A stretch of 64,000 bases of DNA from Arenibacter sp. F26102 (GTDB taxonomy: Bacteria; Bacteroidota; Bacteroidia; Flavobacteriales; Flavobacteriaceae), in NCBI RefSeq assembly GCF_023015865.1, contig NZ_JALKBC010000007.1:266155-330154 (forward strand). The letters run 5' to 3'. This document shows positions 36,152 to 45,833 of the stretch, piece after piece. A program made the translations under genes and the position numbers. The notes beneath the pieces are model-generated. The model made no database searches. It was not told the origin of the DNA and saw only the letters and a program-made list of their open reading frames with translations. The stretch's first letter is position 1; each line of letters opens with the position of its first letter.

Positions 36152-37996
36152 TTATTTGGTCAATGCCTTGATAATACGCTCTTCGTTAATTACAATATCT
36201 CTAAATAAAACATGTGGAAATTCCTGATATTTTGATTCTTTAAATGCGTCAAAAATTTTGGATAAACTAGAGGCTTTCAATAAGGATAGATTCATTTCGG
36301 TGTCCATTTCACAATCATAAACAAAGTCATCACTAAATTCAGGTGCCACAAGTAGAATTTTGACAATTCTCAGATTATTCTTAAGTGCTAAATTTTGATA
36401 GGATTTTAATTGCCTTGATACCGAACTAAATTTGTTGTACCCTTTTTCTTTTATTGTTTTACACTCCACAATTATTATTTCATTGTTCCCCAAATTTAAA
36501 AGAATGTCCATCATATCTTTTTGGGTGTTCAGTTGGTTTTTAAATTTATCATCAACGCTAAACCCTAAAGATTTGAATATGGATTTGGTCAGTTCTTCGA
36601 ATTTTAAACCTAGCTCACTTTCTTTAACTGCAATACCGTTTTCCTTTAATAAATTTAGGTTGCGATAGCCGACATTTTCAAAGTTTTCCAGATATAAATT
36701 TTCTACATCCTTATAATGTTCAAGAATATTTAGAATATCGTCCCCGCGTTGTTTTATGCCATGGTCCTTAATAAATTTGGACAATTCAGGGTTAGTTATT
36801 AGATCTAAAATATCTCTTGGTTTAATATTGTAGTCCAATAGAAAATCGGCATTCAATACATATTCCTCCTGCAGTTCAAACTGTTCCTTTAATTCCTTAT
36901 TTAGTTTTGGTAGCGATTGATTTAACTCGGTCAGCATTTTATCAAACCCATCTATGGATATGCCAACTTTTTCATCTTTTTCTACATTCTCAAAATGCTC
37001 TATCAAACTATTTATTTTATCTTCTAGGGTGCTGCCCTTAAGGTTAGGAATATTGAGTCCTTTCTCACAAAGTTCATTTAATGTTTTTTTCTTTTCGGTC
37101 AAGGTTATTCCTGGCTTGTAAATTTTTGATGAAAGTAAATCGGTAAAAGAAATTCCTTCATTTATAATTTGTTCTATTTTTTGGGAATTGGATAGTTTTC
37201 TATCAATATTGTGCTCTTTGGAAATTTGGTTGATAATGGGTTCCCTCAGTAGTTTTAATGTACGTCTATAGAACTTTTCTGCAACCTCATTTTTTCGAAC
37301 GTTTCTTAATAATCTAACCATTTCGTCGGCCACATAAAGAGTATTTTCTTTTTTGGAAAAAAATACAACACCAATGTTTTTAAGATTGTTAATTACCTCC
37401 TGAATTTCAACCTTTTTGACTGGTAAAATAGAGTAATTAATAAGCTTAACATCTTCTTGGGATAAACCCAGTTGTTTTGATAAGGTTAATATTATTGACA
37501 GTTCATCAGAAGTTATTTTGGCGTCCCTGTTATTTATAATATCATTGTTATAGGCTGTAGCTAGGCAGGCTTTATAAATTCTGAAATCTCTTTTCCTGGA
37601 TTCACTCAATTCAGATTTTTCATTCTCCAGCTCTGTGTTTAAACTTTTGATTTTACCTTTTAAATTCTTGATCTCGGTTTCGTAAAGTCTAGAAAACCAA
37701 TCTTGCTTCATTATGCAATTTCCATCCCTGATTATAATATCGATAAGAATATCCAATTGTGAATTGGCTTCCTGAAACTCGCACACTAAATAATCTGTAA
37801 ATTCATCTGAAGTTAAACTGAATATATTGGAAATGTTAAGACTGTCAACAGATTTGAGGCCTTTATCAGATGAGCTTAATATTTTTTCAATATCTTTTAA
37901 GTTCTTGGGATTTTTAGAAATAATATGGTCTATAATTTTTATAAAAGAGTTCTTTTCCAGTGAACCTAGTTTGTCCAATATTTTTTCTAATTTCAT
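36152..37996 (-). CDS. Orphan 614-aa protein with PD-(D/E)XK nuclease-like C-terminus
   Basis: Not recognised as a named protein. The order seen is: a helical N-terminal region (1-105); a short coiled coil (about 108-135, IKNLKGKIKSLNTELENEK); then a segment resembling TerB folds (RIYKACLATAYNND ... ITSDELSIILTLSKQLGLS, about 137-195); a long charged helical middle; and from about residue 470 a restriction-endonuclease-like domain. The last has GLKFEELTKSIFKSLGFSV, then Asp497 in MMDILLN and Glu511-Cys-Lys513 in IIIVECKT, matching the D-x(n)-E-x-K site of Mrr-type nucleases. It has no signal peptide and no obvious partner, and is AT-rich compared with neighbours. A defence or DNA-repair role is a hypothesis only. 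Confidence 0.7.
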   Translation of the reverse strand: MKLEKILDKLGSLEKNSFIKIIDHIISKNPKNLKDIEKILSSSDKGLKSVDSLNISNIFSLTSDEFTDYLVCEFQEANSQLDILIDIIIRDGNCIMKQDWFSRLYETEIKNLKGKIKSLNTELENEKSELSESRKRDFRIYKACLATAYNNDIINNRDAKITSDELSIILTLSKQLGLSQEDVKLINYSILPVKKVEIQEVINNLKNIGVVFFSKKENTLYVADEMVRLLRNVRKNEVAEKFYRRTLKLLREPIINQISKEHNIDRKLSNSQKIEQIINEGISFTDLLSSKIYKPGITLTEKKKTLNELCEKGLNIPNLKGSTLEDKINSLIEHFENVEKDEKVGISIDGFDKMLTELNQSLPKLNKELKEQFELQEEYVLNADFLLDYNIKPRDILDLITNPELSKFIKDHGIKQRGDDILNILEHYKDVENLYLENFENVGYRNLNLLKENGIAVKESELGLKFEELTKSIFKSLGFSVDDKFKNQLNTQKDMMDILLNLGNNEIIIVECKTIKEKGYNKFSSVSRQLKSYQNLALKNNLRIVKILLVAPEFSDDFVYDCEMDTEMNLSLLKASSLSKIFDAFKESKYQEFPHVLFRDIVINEERIIKALTK

Positions 37997-38351
37997 TTGT
38001 TTCGCTTTTACACGGATTAATTATTTCTTGTCATAATTTTTTTTGATACAACAATCAAGACTACGGCCAATGAGATGGTGGTTATTGAGTTCCTTGGCAC
38101 AATATCTTGTGCGAAAAGTCCATTATTATCCGTAAAAATTTTGTGGATGTACAGCGGGGAGAATATTACAACCTAGTGTTTGTTACTAAATTTCTAAGGT
38201 ATGAAAAATTAGGTTTGGAAATGCTTTAATCGGTAAAGGACGATAATATCCGCTGAATTGTATAAGGGCCTAACCAGCTGTAGGCAATCCTGTCTGCTTG
38301 TTTAAGAATGCGAGATGGATGAGTACGAAGTCTGGAGACTTCGTGTAGCGA
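37997..38351. other. Intergenic region with one short palindrome
   Basis: 355 bases without a coding signal between two minus-strand genes. The only clear structure is ACGAAGTC-TGGA-GACTTCGT at 38325-38344, a perfect 8-base stem close to the end of the sigma gene. There is no T-run on either side, so it looks more like a dispersed palindromic repeat than a terminator. Confidence 0.4.
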
Positions 38352-38909
38352 TTATTTGAACAGTAAAAATAAAAGCGCGTGTTCCTCCTTAAACGCCTCC
38401 CTTATTTTGGTAAATGCGATCCGCATTTGAGATTCAACGGTTTTTACGGAAATTCCCATTTGGTCGGCAATTTCTTTGTACTTCACCCCTTGTATCTTAT
38501 TCAACATGATGATTTCCTTACATTTTGGAGGGAGGGAATCAATGACCTGTTTCATCTTATGAATGCGCTCTTCCAGAGCATCGGAGTCTTCTTGAATTCT
38601 ATCCACTAACGCCCGTTCCCAAATTTGACTCAGAAGCTTTTCCTGTTTTTTAGCTTTTTTGACTGTATCTATATATCTGTTGTAGGCAATGGCATAAAGA
38701 TATGCTTTTGGTGATTTGGTTTCGTCCAACTTGGTTTTATCCTCCCAGAGTCTAATAAATGCATGTTGTACAATATCTTCAGACTGTATTTTATCATGGG
38801 TGTATGTGGTTATATAGGCCACCAAACGATTATAATAATTGTTGAAAAGATACCGAAAAGCACTTCTGTCGCCTTTCTTCATGGCAGCTACTGCCTCAAT
38901 TTCATTCAT
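38352..38909 (-). CDS. ECF sigma factor of PUL 2 (FecI-like)
   Basis: 185 residues. Region 2 shows SEDIVQHAFIRLWEDKTKL and AYLYAIAYNRYIDTVKKA; region 4 shows LPPKCKEIIMLNKIQGVKYKEIA and MGISVKTVESQMRIAFTKI. It is divergent from the fecR gene at 39078 by 168 bases, mirroring the arrangement at PUL 1. It should direct transcription of the second susCD pair after release from the anti-sigma factor. Confidence 0.92.
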   Translation of the reverse strand: MNEIEAVAAMKKGDRSAFRYLFNNYYNRLVAYITTYTHDKIQSEDIVQHAFIRLWEDKTKLDETKSPKAYLYAIAYNRYIDTVKKAKKQEKLLSQIWERALVDRIQEDSDALEERIHKMKQVIDSLPPKCKEIIMLNKIQGVKYKEIADQMGISVKTVESQMRIAFTKIREAFKEEHALLFLLFK

Positions 38910-39077
38910 TTAAGCTAGTTGTTGGTTTGGTTGATTTTATGAGTAAAAGTGCGAATATCAAAATTTTTTTAATTCTTTTTAAGGGTTTTGTAATTTTTTA
39001 GAGTATTAGTTGTGCAATGTGTAATGAATACGACTTCAAAAAGAACATTTAAAAGGTGAAAATTTGGTAAGAATATA

Positions 39078-40211
39078 ATGAAAAAAAGTATAACAAAACT
39101 TCTTCTGGGTACTTTAACGGAAAAGGAGATAATTGAATTCAAAAAATGGTTGAAGGACCCAAGCAATCAGGCCGTGCTTGAAGCTTATGTCCGTGATTAC
39201 CATGATCTAAATTTGGCTACTATAGAAAACAATCTAGATGAGGCCTACAACAAAATATGTCTTCAAATAGATAAGACGGAAAAACCAGTTCGGAGACTTT
39301 TGCCAAATTGGACAAAATATGCTGCTTTAATTGTATTGTTAATTGGCTTGGGGCTTTTCTATCAACAAGGTTTTTTTTCGTCTCAAAACCAAGTTGTAAT
39401 TGTGCCAAAGGACGATTCCATAATCCTTGAATTGGGCAACGGAACTATTCAAGTTGTCCATGTTGATGGAATCAAAGAAGTTAAAGACTCTGAAGGGAAT
39501 ATTGTTTATGTCCAACGACAAGATCAAATAAGCTATTCCCAAGTAACTAAAAAGAAAGAACTGGTGTTTAATACCTTAAAAACACCCAATGGAAAGAAGT
39601 TTCAAGTCGAGCTTTCTGATGGGACTTTGGTGTTTCTAAATGCGGGTAGTTCCTTAAAATATCCGGTGAATTTTTTAAGTGAAGGTCCTAGGCAGGTATT
39701 CCTTACCGGAGAGGCGTATTTTGATGTTACCACGAATGAATCGAACCCATTTATTGTCAATGTTGATGAACTGGATGTAAAGGTGCTGGGAACGGAATTT
39801 AATATCTCGGCATATGGCGAGGATGAGCATATAGATGTTGTACTTGTCAAAGGTGCAGTGGATCTGAACAAAAAAGAGCGTTTACAAGAGGGTGCCGTTG
39901 AATTGTCACCGGGGCAAAAAGGGACATTTTATCAAGATTCAATGGGTATAACGGTGGATGATGTAAATACAAGCCTATACACCTCTTGGATGCAGGGTAA
40001 AATAATTTTTAATGATTTAACCTTTAAAGTCATCTTGAAAAAATTGGAGCGCCATTATAACATAGAAATTGTCAACACCAATGCTGAAATCGAAAACGAG
40101 GTTTTCCATGCGAGTTTTGATAATGTCGACATCGGAGAAGTGCTTGGCTACTTTAATGATATCCATAACATTGATTTTAAGATTAAGGGAAACAGAGTTA
40201 TAATAAAGTAA
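39078..40211 (+). CDS. FecR-family anti-sigma factor of PUL 2
   Basis: 377 residues. Cytoplasmic helices to about 78, one membrane segment (YAALIVLLIGLGLFYQQGFF), a periplasmic FecR domain (TLKTPNGKKFQVELSDGT, LDVKVLGTEFNISAY) and a DUF4974 tail (KIIFNDLTFKVILKKLERHY). Between a divergent sigma gene and susC, 170 bases before the latter. It should relay the receptor's substrate signal to the sigma factor. Confidence 0.92.
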   Translation: MKKSITKLLLGTLTEKEIIEFKKWLKDPSNQAVLEAYVRDYHDLNLATIENNLDEAYNKICLQIDKTEKPVRRLLPNWTKYAALIVLLIGLGLFYQQGFFSSQNQVVIVPKDDSIILELGNGTIQVVHVDGIKEVKDSEGNIVYVQRQDQISYSQVTKKKELVFNTLKTPNGKKFQVELSDGTLVFLNAGSSLKYPVNFLSEGPRQVFLTGEAYFDVTTNESNPFIVNVDELDVKVLGTEFNISAYGEDEHIDVVLVKGAVDLNKKERLQEGAVELSPGQKGTFYQDSMGITVDDVNTSLYTSWMQGKIIFNDLTFKVILKKLERHYNIEIVNTNAEIENEVFHASFDNVDIGEVLGYFNDIHNIDFKIKGNRVIIK

Positions 40212-40299
40212 AATCCTAACAAAAGTATAACCAAAAGAACTTAACGCCTATGATATAAAAATTTAGTCACCATTGCTTTGTTTTTTTTATAAAACAAAA

Positions 40300-40325
40300 C
40301 CGGAAAATGCGCTAACATTTCCCGG
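40300..40325 (+). promoter_or_regulatory. Hairpin in the susC leader of PUL 2
   Basis: CCGGAAAATG and CATTTCCCGG pair with one mismatch around CGCTAA, just after an A/T-rich run containing TTTTGTTTT and AAAACAAAA. No T-run follows. It may stabilise or regulate the susC transcript. Confidence 0.3.
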
Positions 40326-40381
40326 TAATTAAAAGCGATTAACCAAATTAAATAGTTAACCACTAACAAACATTCAAAATT

Positions 40382-43300
40382 ATGAAAAAAAACTTCAACG
40401 ACCTTTGGTTGAGAACGACTGTGTTGAAATTTGACTTAAAAATGAAATTGACCTTACTGCTATTGTTCACAGCCCTGCTGGGTATGCACGCCAATGACAG
40501 CTATTCGCAAATAGCCAAAGTTTCTTTGGATGTCGAAAACGTAACAATCAAAGAAATTATAGATAATATTGAATCACACACAAAATTCAATTTTATTTAT
40601 AATACTGATCATGTCGATCTTCAGCGGAAGCAATCCCTCCAAGTTAACAAAGAGAGTATTTACAAAGTGCTTCAACAGTTATTTGAAAACACAAATACTA
40701 TTTACAAAGTCAAGGGTACTCAGGTTATTTTAATGCAGGCCCCAACAGGTAAAGTTACCAAACAGCCGGTTATAGATCGTGTTTCTGTTGAGCCAAAGTT
40801 GGTCCAGTCAACTGTCACAGGGACTATATCGGATGTAGATGGCACCCCCTTACCTGGTGCAAATGTAATTGAAAAAGGAACTACAAATGGTGTCCAAGCC
40901 GACTTTGATGGTAATTTCTCTATAAACGTTGCTGATGACGCTATATTGATGATCACATTTATTGGTTTTAAAGCTGTTGAAATACCAGTGAACGGGCAGT
41001 CTGTCATTTCCGTTGTCATGCAGGAGGATGCTGCCGCTTTGGAAGAGGTTGTAATTGTTGGTTATGGGTCTGTACAAAAGAGTGACCTAACAGGTGCCGT
41101 TTCTTCAATATCGTCAGAAGATTTAGGCGATCGCCAAGCAACTAGTTTGGCCGCCCTAATCCAAGGACGGGCACCGGGTGTAGAGGTATCAGGGGGTAAA
41201 ATTCGTATTCGTGGTATAACAACATTTAACAATACAGATCCTTTAATAGTAATCGATGGTTTTTTAGGAGGTGACCTTTCTACTGTAAACCCTAATGATA
41301 TTGAAAATATAGAGGTCTTAAAAGATGCTTCATCTACGGCTATCTACGGATCCCGCGGAGCCAATGGTGTAATATTGGTCACTACCAAAAGTGGTAAAAA
41401 AGGGGCTATGGAAGTAAATGTAAATGTATGGAGCGGTATAAAATCAACAACCAACAGAAGGGATGTGATGAATGCCGATCAATACATAGACTATGTTCAT
41501 GATGCACTGACAAATGCAAACCAAACTATTACGCCTTTGTTGTTATCAGATGACGTAAGAGTAGATCGAAATGACTGGCAGGACCTAATTTTTCAAACTG
41601 GTAATACTTCTGAAATCAATGTGAATTTTTCGGGAGGGTCGGAAAAAGCGACCTATTACGCGGCAATTGGCCACCGTACCGATGAGGGTATTACAATCGG
41701 GTCCTCTTCAAAAGCAACGTATCTTCGTAACAAGAATACCTTTGCCCTAAAGCCATGGCTTGATGTTTCATTAAATACGGCCTTAAGCTATAAAACTCTT
41801 AAAGGTGCAAACCCTAGTTTTAGAAACGTACTGGGGTATATGCCCTACAAAGAAATTTACGATGAAAATCAAATCGGTGGATATACCGATGTTGATAGGA
41901 TAAATGATGCTTCGGACATTTCTAACCCATTATCTGTACCAAACAGGGTCCACCCTGAAACCAATACATTGTCGTATCAGACTCAGCTTAATGTGAAACT
42001 TAAGCCTTTTGAAGGTTTTACCTATACAATTCAGGCTGGACTAAAAGGTAATTTTGATCGATTTTTTCAATGGACTGATACCTATGTGTCAGCTTCAAAT
42101 GTTTCGGTTAACGCAATGGCAGAAAGAAGTTCGTATTTGTACTCACCAATAGTTGAATCCTTTATAAATTATAATAAAGAAATTGGAGACCACAATATTT
42201 CGGGTCTACTTGGAAACACTTGGCAGGATGGTATAAAAGGAGGAGGAATAGGTATTGGGGCCACTGGATACGCTTCAAATGAAATAAAATTAGTCAGTGT
42301 TGCATCTAGTCCACAGGCGCCTACCCAAAGTTTATTTATTGATTCTAGGATATCTTATTTCGGAAGACTTAATTATGATTATAAGTCAAAATACCTTATG
42401 ACCGTGAATATGCGTACAGATGCTTCTCCTAACTTCTCACCTACCAATAGATGGGGTTATTTCCCTTCGTTGTCGTTAGCATGGAAAATAAATGAAGAGT
42501 CTTTTTTCGATGACATCAATGAAATTAGTCAGTTGAAATTGCGAGCAGGATGGGGAAGATCAGGTAATGACGCAATTGGTCAATATCGTTATCTATCTTC
42601 AGTGTACTCACAAGGAGTTGGATATCCATTAGGGGTTTCACAACAGGATGCACCGGGAGCTACCGTAGTTCAAAACGCCTCTCCGGAAATAAAATGGGAA
42701 ACCACGGAATCATTGACGGTCGGATTGGATTATGGCTTATTTAACAATACCCTTACAGGTACGATAGAATATTTTGATAAGCAAACCGAAGATATCCTTT
42801 TTGCTGTACCTAGTCCATTGTCGTTAGGTTATGGAACAGGACTAGATGGAGGAACTATTGACGGTAATGCTATTGTCAATGCAGCCTCAGTGAGTAACAA
42901 AGGATTTGAGTTTCTAATAACTAAAAGAGGTGATTTGGGTAAAGTAGGCTATAACGTAAGTGCCAATTATACCTTTATGGAAAATAATGTAAAAGGCTTA
43001 GGTCTTGGACAGCCTTTTCTATCTGGAAATTCTAGGACTGAGTTAGGTTTGCCCATAGGATACTTTTACGGATATAAGACGGACGGTTTATTTATGAACC
43101 AATCAGAGATAGATGCTGCGAATACAGCGGCACAATCAAGTGGATTCGACTATTATCAAGAAGCATCTACTAGTGCGGGAGATGTTAGATTCAAGGATGT
43201 TAATGGTGATGGCCGCATTGACGGAGAAGATCGTACCATGATTGGGAATCCAATTCCTAAACATATATTTGGATTAAATCTGGGCCTAAACACGGAACAA

Positions 43301-43759
43301 TTCGATTTTAACATGTTCTGGCAGGGAGCAGCGAATTTAGATATATATGACGGAGGCTATATATGGAATCGCGGGGGTGTTAGAATTATGAATCAAGAAA
43401 CTAGTGTGCTTGATAGATGGATAAGCGAGTCTCAGCCTGGAAACGGAATTCAGCCAAGAGCTCTTAGCGGTGATGCCGTTGGAAATACACGACCTTCTGA
43501 CCTACAGGTTCAAGACGCCAGTTATTTTAGGTTAAAACTTGTATCGCTTGGTTATACGTTTGGCGATAACCTTACTTCTAAATTCGGAATGACTAAACTA
43601 AGAATATATGCAAGTGGTGAAAACTTACTTACGGCAAGATTAACTGGTTATGATGGATTTGATCCTGAAATTGGAGGTGAAAACCTCGTTCGTGGTGTTT
43701 CAAATTTTACCCCTCCAACGCCAAAGACAATTACTTTTGGAATTCAGGTAGGGCTTTAA
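40382..43759 (+). CDS. SusC-like TonB-dependent receptor with STN domain (PUL 2)
   Basis: 1,125 residues. Signal peptide around residues 20-40 (LLLLFTALLGMHANDSYSQ), STN domain about 45-115 (FNFIYNTDHVDL), carboxypeptidase-like domain (DVDGTPLPGANVIEKGTTNG), SusC signature VVIVGYGSVQKSDLTGAV, plug landmarks DASSTAIYGSRGANGVILV, and barrel to the C-terminus TITFGIQVGL. The STN domain fits the adjacent FecR/sigma pair. Starts 170 bases after fecR and is followed by susD after 9 bases. Confidence 0.95.
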   Translation: MKKNFNDLWLRTTVLKFDLKMKLTLLLLFTALLGMHANDSYSQIAKVSLDVENVTIKEIIDNIESHTKFNFIYNTDHVDLQRKQSLQVNKESIYKVLQQLFENTNTIYKVKGTQVILMQAPTGKVTKQPVIDRVSVEPKLVQSTVTGTISDVDGTPLPGANVIEKGTTNGVQADFDGNFSINVADDAILMITFIGFKAVEIPVNGQSVISVVMQEDAAALEEVVIVGYGSVQKSDLTGAVSSISSEDLGDRQATSLAALIQGRAPGVEVSGGKIRIRGITTFNNTDPLIVIDGFLGGDLSTVNPNDIENIEVLKDASSTAIYGSRGANGVILVTTKSGKKGAMEVNVNVWSGIKSTTNRRDVMNADQYIDYVHDALTNANQTITPLLLSDDVRVDRNDWQDLIFQTGNTSEINVNFSGGSEKATYYAAIGHRTDEGITIGSSSKATYLRNKNTFALKPWLDVSLNTALSYKTLKGANPSFRNVLGYMPYKEIYDENQIGGYTDVDRINDASDISNPLSVPNRVHPETNTLSYQTQLNVKLKPFEGFTYTIQAGLKGNFDRFFQWTDTYVSASNVSVNAMAERSSYLYSPIVESFINYNKEIGDHNISGLLGNTWQDGIKGGGIGIGATGYASNEIKLVSVASSPQAPTQSLFIDSRISYFGRLNYDYKSKYLMTVNMRTDASPNFSPTNRWGYFPSLSLAWKINEESFFDDINEISQLKLRAGWGRSGNDAIGQYRYLSSVYSQGVGYPLGVSQQDAPGATVVQNASPEIKWETTESLTVGLDYGLFNNTLTGTIEYFDKQTEDILFAVPSPLSLGYGTGLDGGTIDGNAIVNAASVSNKGFEFLITKRGDLGKVGYNVSANYTFMENNVKGLGLGQPFLSGNSRTELGLPIGYFYGYKTDGLFMNQSEIDAANTAAQSSGFDYYQEASTSAGDVRFKDVNGDGRIDGEDRTMIGNPIPKHIFGLNLGLNTEQFDFNMFWQGAANLDIYDGGYIWNRGGVRIMNQETSVLDRWISESQPGNGIQPRALSGDAVGNTRPSDLQVQDASYFRLKLVSLGYTFGDNLTSKFGMTKLRIYASGENLLTARLTGYDGFDPEIGGENLVRGVSNFTPPTPKTITFGIQVGL

Positions 43760-43768
43760 TCAAAAAAA

Positions 43769-45355
43769 ATGAAAAAAATGAAAAAAATATCGAAAAACAG
43801 ATTTAAAATAATCGGAGTATTTATTTTATTTCTTTTGCCTTTAGTCTCTTGCGATGAGGAAATATTAGACTTGAATAATCCTGAACAGTTTACCCAGGCA
43901 ACGTATTTCAAGACACCAGAACAAATTGTTCAGGCAACCAATGCAACTTATGGCTCCTTTTTTCAATTTTGGATAGGAAGTTATCAGTGGCCGGAAATTT
44001 GGGACGTATTGGCCAATGAAACAGAGGCTACGGCTGGAGCTCTAGGTAGTTATCACGAAGTTTCTATTATTCAAATGATGGGATACCAACACAATGAAAC
44101 CAACCGCACAGTTGAAAACTTATGGAGAATGTGGTATGTGATGATCTCTAGGGCTAACTTGACTATTGATACGGCCGATGCCTATTTGGCTGAAAATCCA
44201 TCGAATGATCTTGTTATTAGATCACGAGGAGAGGCCTATTTCTTGAGAGGTTGGGCTTATTTTAATTTGGCCAATTATTGGGGAAAGGTGCCGATCCGCT
44301 TAAGTTTTGATCAATCCGAGAATATTGATGCCCCATTGGCAAATAGTGTCGATGAAGTTTGGGCTGTGGCCGAGAATGATCTGAAGGAAGCCCAATCAGT
44401 TTTAAAAGAAGTCGAGGACTATGGAGATACTGATCTTGGACGTGCCACTAAAGGTTCTGCAACTGGTTTTCTTGGCAAATTGTATTTGACCACAGGAAGA
44501 TATCCAGAAGCTGAAATTGAATTGGCTAAGTTGGAAGGTCATTACGACCTGCTGCCGGCTGAGGGCTATCTATGGAATTTTGGGGAGACCAACGAAAATA
44601 ATATTGAGAGCGTTTTCGAATTTCAGTCGGCATATCAAGAGGGTGATGCAACAACGGCAATGTTTACTAATGTTGAAGGAGGTCCAACACCCGCAATGAA
44701 TAATATGCAGCCACAGCTTCATTCCTGGAACGGTTGGCCTAATTGGAAGTTTTCACCGACTAGGGAGCAAGCATTTTTGTATCAGGACGAATCAGGTACA
44801 GATTTTATAGATCCCAGAGGAGCGGAAACATTTTATGGTGGTGTAGCTGGAGACGACACTTGGTGCGATATGTGTGCTGAGAATCCCAATCGCCCCTATG
44901 ATTTTGCTGCCTTAGGTTATTATTATAAGAAAAAAGGTAACAAAGAAGTAAAACCTTCTGAAAGTGGAGCTTCTGCTGGTGCCGCTGTATCAGGAAATAA
45001 CATTAGACAGATGAGGTATGCCGATGTGTTGCTTATGAGAGCTGAATGTGCCCTTATGCAAGGTGATCCATCAGGTTGTATCGACTTTATAAATATAGTG
45101 CGTAGACGTTTTGGCATTTTTGAATATACTCCTTCCAATTATTCGGAAGCTCAAGCATTCGAGCTTTTGAAGCGGGAAAGAGAGGTTGAGTTTATGGGCG
45201 AAGGCTCTAGGTTTAATGACCTCAAACGATGGGGAATATTAGAGGAGACTTTAAATCCTGAATTTCAGGTAATATATGGTACTCAACCGGTCGCACCATC
45301 CCATTACTTTTTTGAAATACCTCAAAATGAGCTTGATACTAATTTCGGATTGTAG
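43769..45355 (+). CDS. SusD-like glycan-binding lipoprotein (PUL 2)
   Basis: 528 residues with lipobox LLPLVSC near residue 28. SusD features are RANLTIDTADAYL, GEAYFLRGWAYFNLANYWGKVP, RYADVLLMRAECALMQGD and EREVEFMGEGSRFNDLKRWG. N-terminal Met1 or Met4 are both possible (MKKMKK). Next to SusC with 9 bases between. A cysteine pair in WCDMCAENPNRPYD may form a disulfide. A 478-base gap follows, so the downstream accessory genes probably use another promoter. Confidence 0.95.
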   Translation: MKKMKKISKNRFKIIGVFILFLLPLVSCDEEILDLNNPEQFTQATYFKTPEQIVQATNATYGSFFQFWIGSYQWPEIWDVLANETEATAGALGSYHEVSIIQMMGYQHNETNRTVENLWRMWYVMISRANLTIDTADAYLAENPSNDLVIRSRGEAYFLRGWAYFNLANYWGKVPIRLSFDQSENIDAPLANSVDEVWAVAENDLKEAQSVLKEVEDYGDTDLGRATKGSATGFLGKLYLTTGRYPEAEIELAKLEGHYDLLPAEGYLWNFGETNENNIESVFEFQSAYQEGDATTAMFTNVEGGPTPAMNNMQPQLHSWNGWPNWKFSPTREQAFLYQDESGTDFIDPRGAETFYGGVAGDDTWCDMCAENPNRPYDFAALGYYYKKKGNKEVKPSESGASAGAAVSGNNIRQMRYADVLLMRAECALMQGDPSGCIDFINIVRRRFGIFEYTPSNYSEAQAFELLKREREVEFMGEGSRFNDLKRWGILEETLNPEFQVIYGTQPVAPSHYFFEIPQNELDTNFGL

Positions 45356-45833
45356 TGGAAATGAAAGCTATTTAATGTAATACCAACAGGCTGACTAAAT
45401 AATGCGAATCAAGGATTAAAAATACCTACCGATTATCAGTGGTTTATATTTCGATATTATATCACTTTTAAATGTTAAAATACTGATTTTCATAATACTT
45501 TGTTTCATGTTGTTGGCTCAGCCTGTTTTTTATTTGAATAGATATGCATTAACATGACACCAAAAAAGGAAACACTGATTAATTTTTTCTGTTTGCCTTA
45601 CTAATCCTGTCATTTTCAATCTATGAATAAGCCTGTATAAAAAGAAGTACGGAAGTTAATAGGAAAAAAAGGAAAATTAAGGGGAATCGGTAAAATGGTT
45701 TCCGAGCCATTAATACGTTACCTTAATGTATTGGTTGATGCTCTATTGTTGGCTTTTAAGCCAAAGACTGGTGACATTTTGTATTGTACCCTAACAAATA
45801 ATAAATTTTTTAACCTAAATAAAATAAAGTGAT
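45356..45833. other. Intergenic region after SusD of PUL 2
   Basis: 478 bases without a coding signal. ACAGGCTGA (45386-45394) is complementary to TCAGCCTGT (45518-45526), and the second copy runs into six T residues, so transcription may end near 45535. The right part is A/T-rich and presumably holds the promoter of the 45834 gene; no exact consensus was found. Confidence 0.4.

Noticed and set aside
38325..38344. Perfect hairpin taken at first as the sigma-factor terminator
   Set aside because: No T-run follows on either strand; it is better described as a palindromic repeat.
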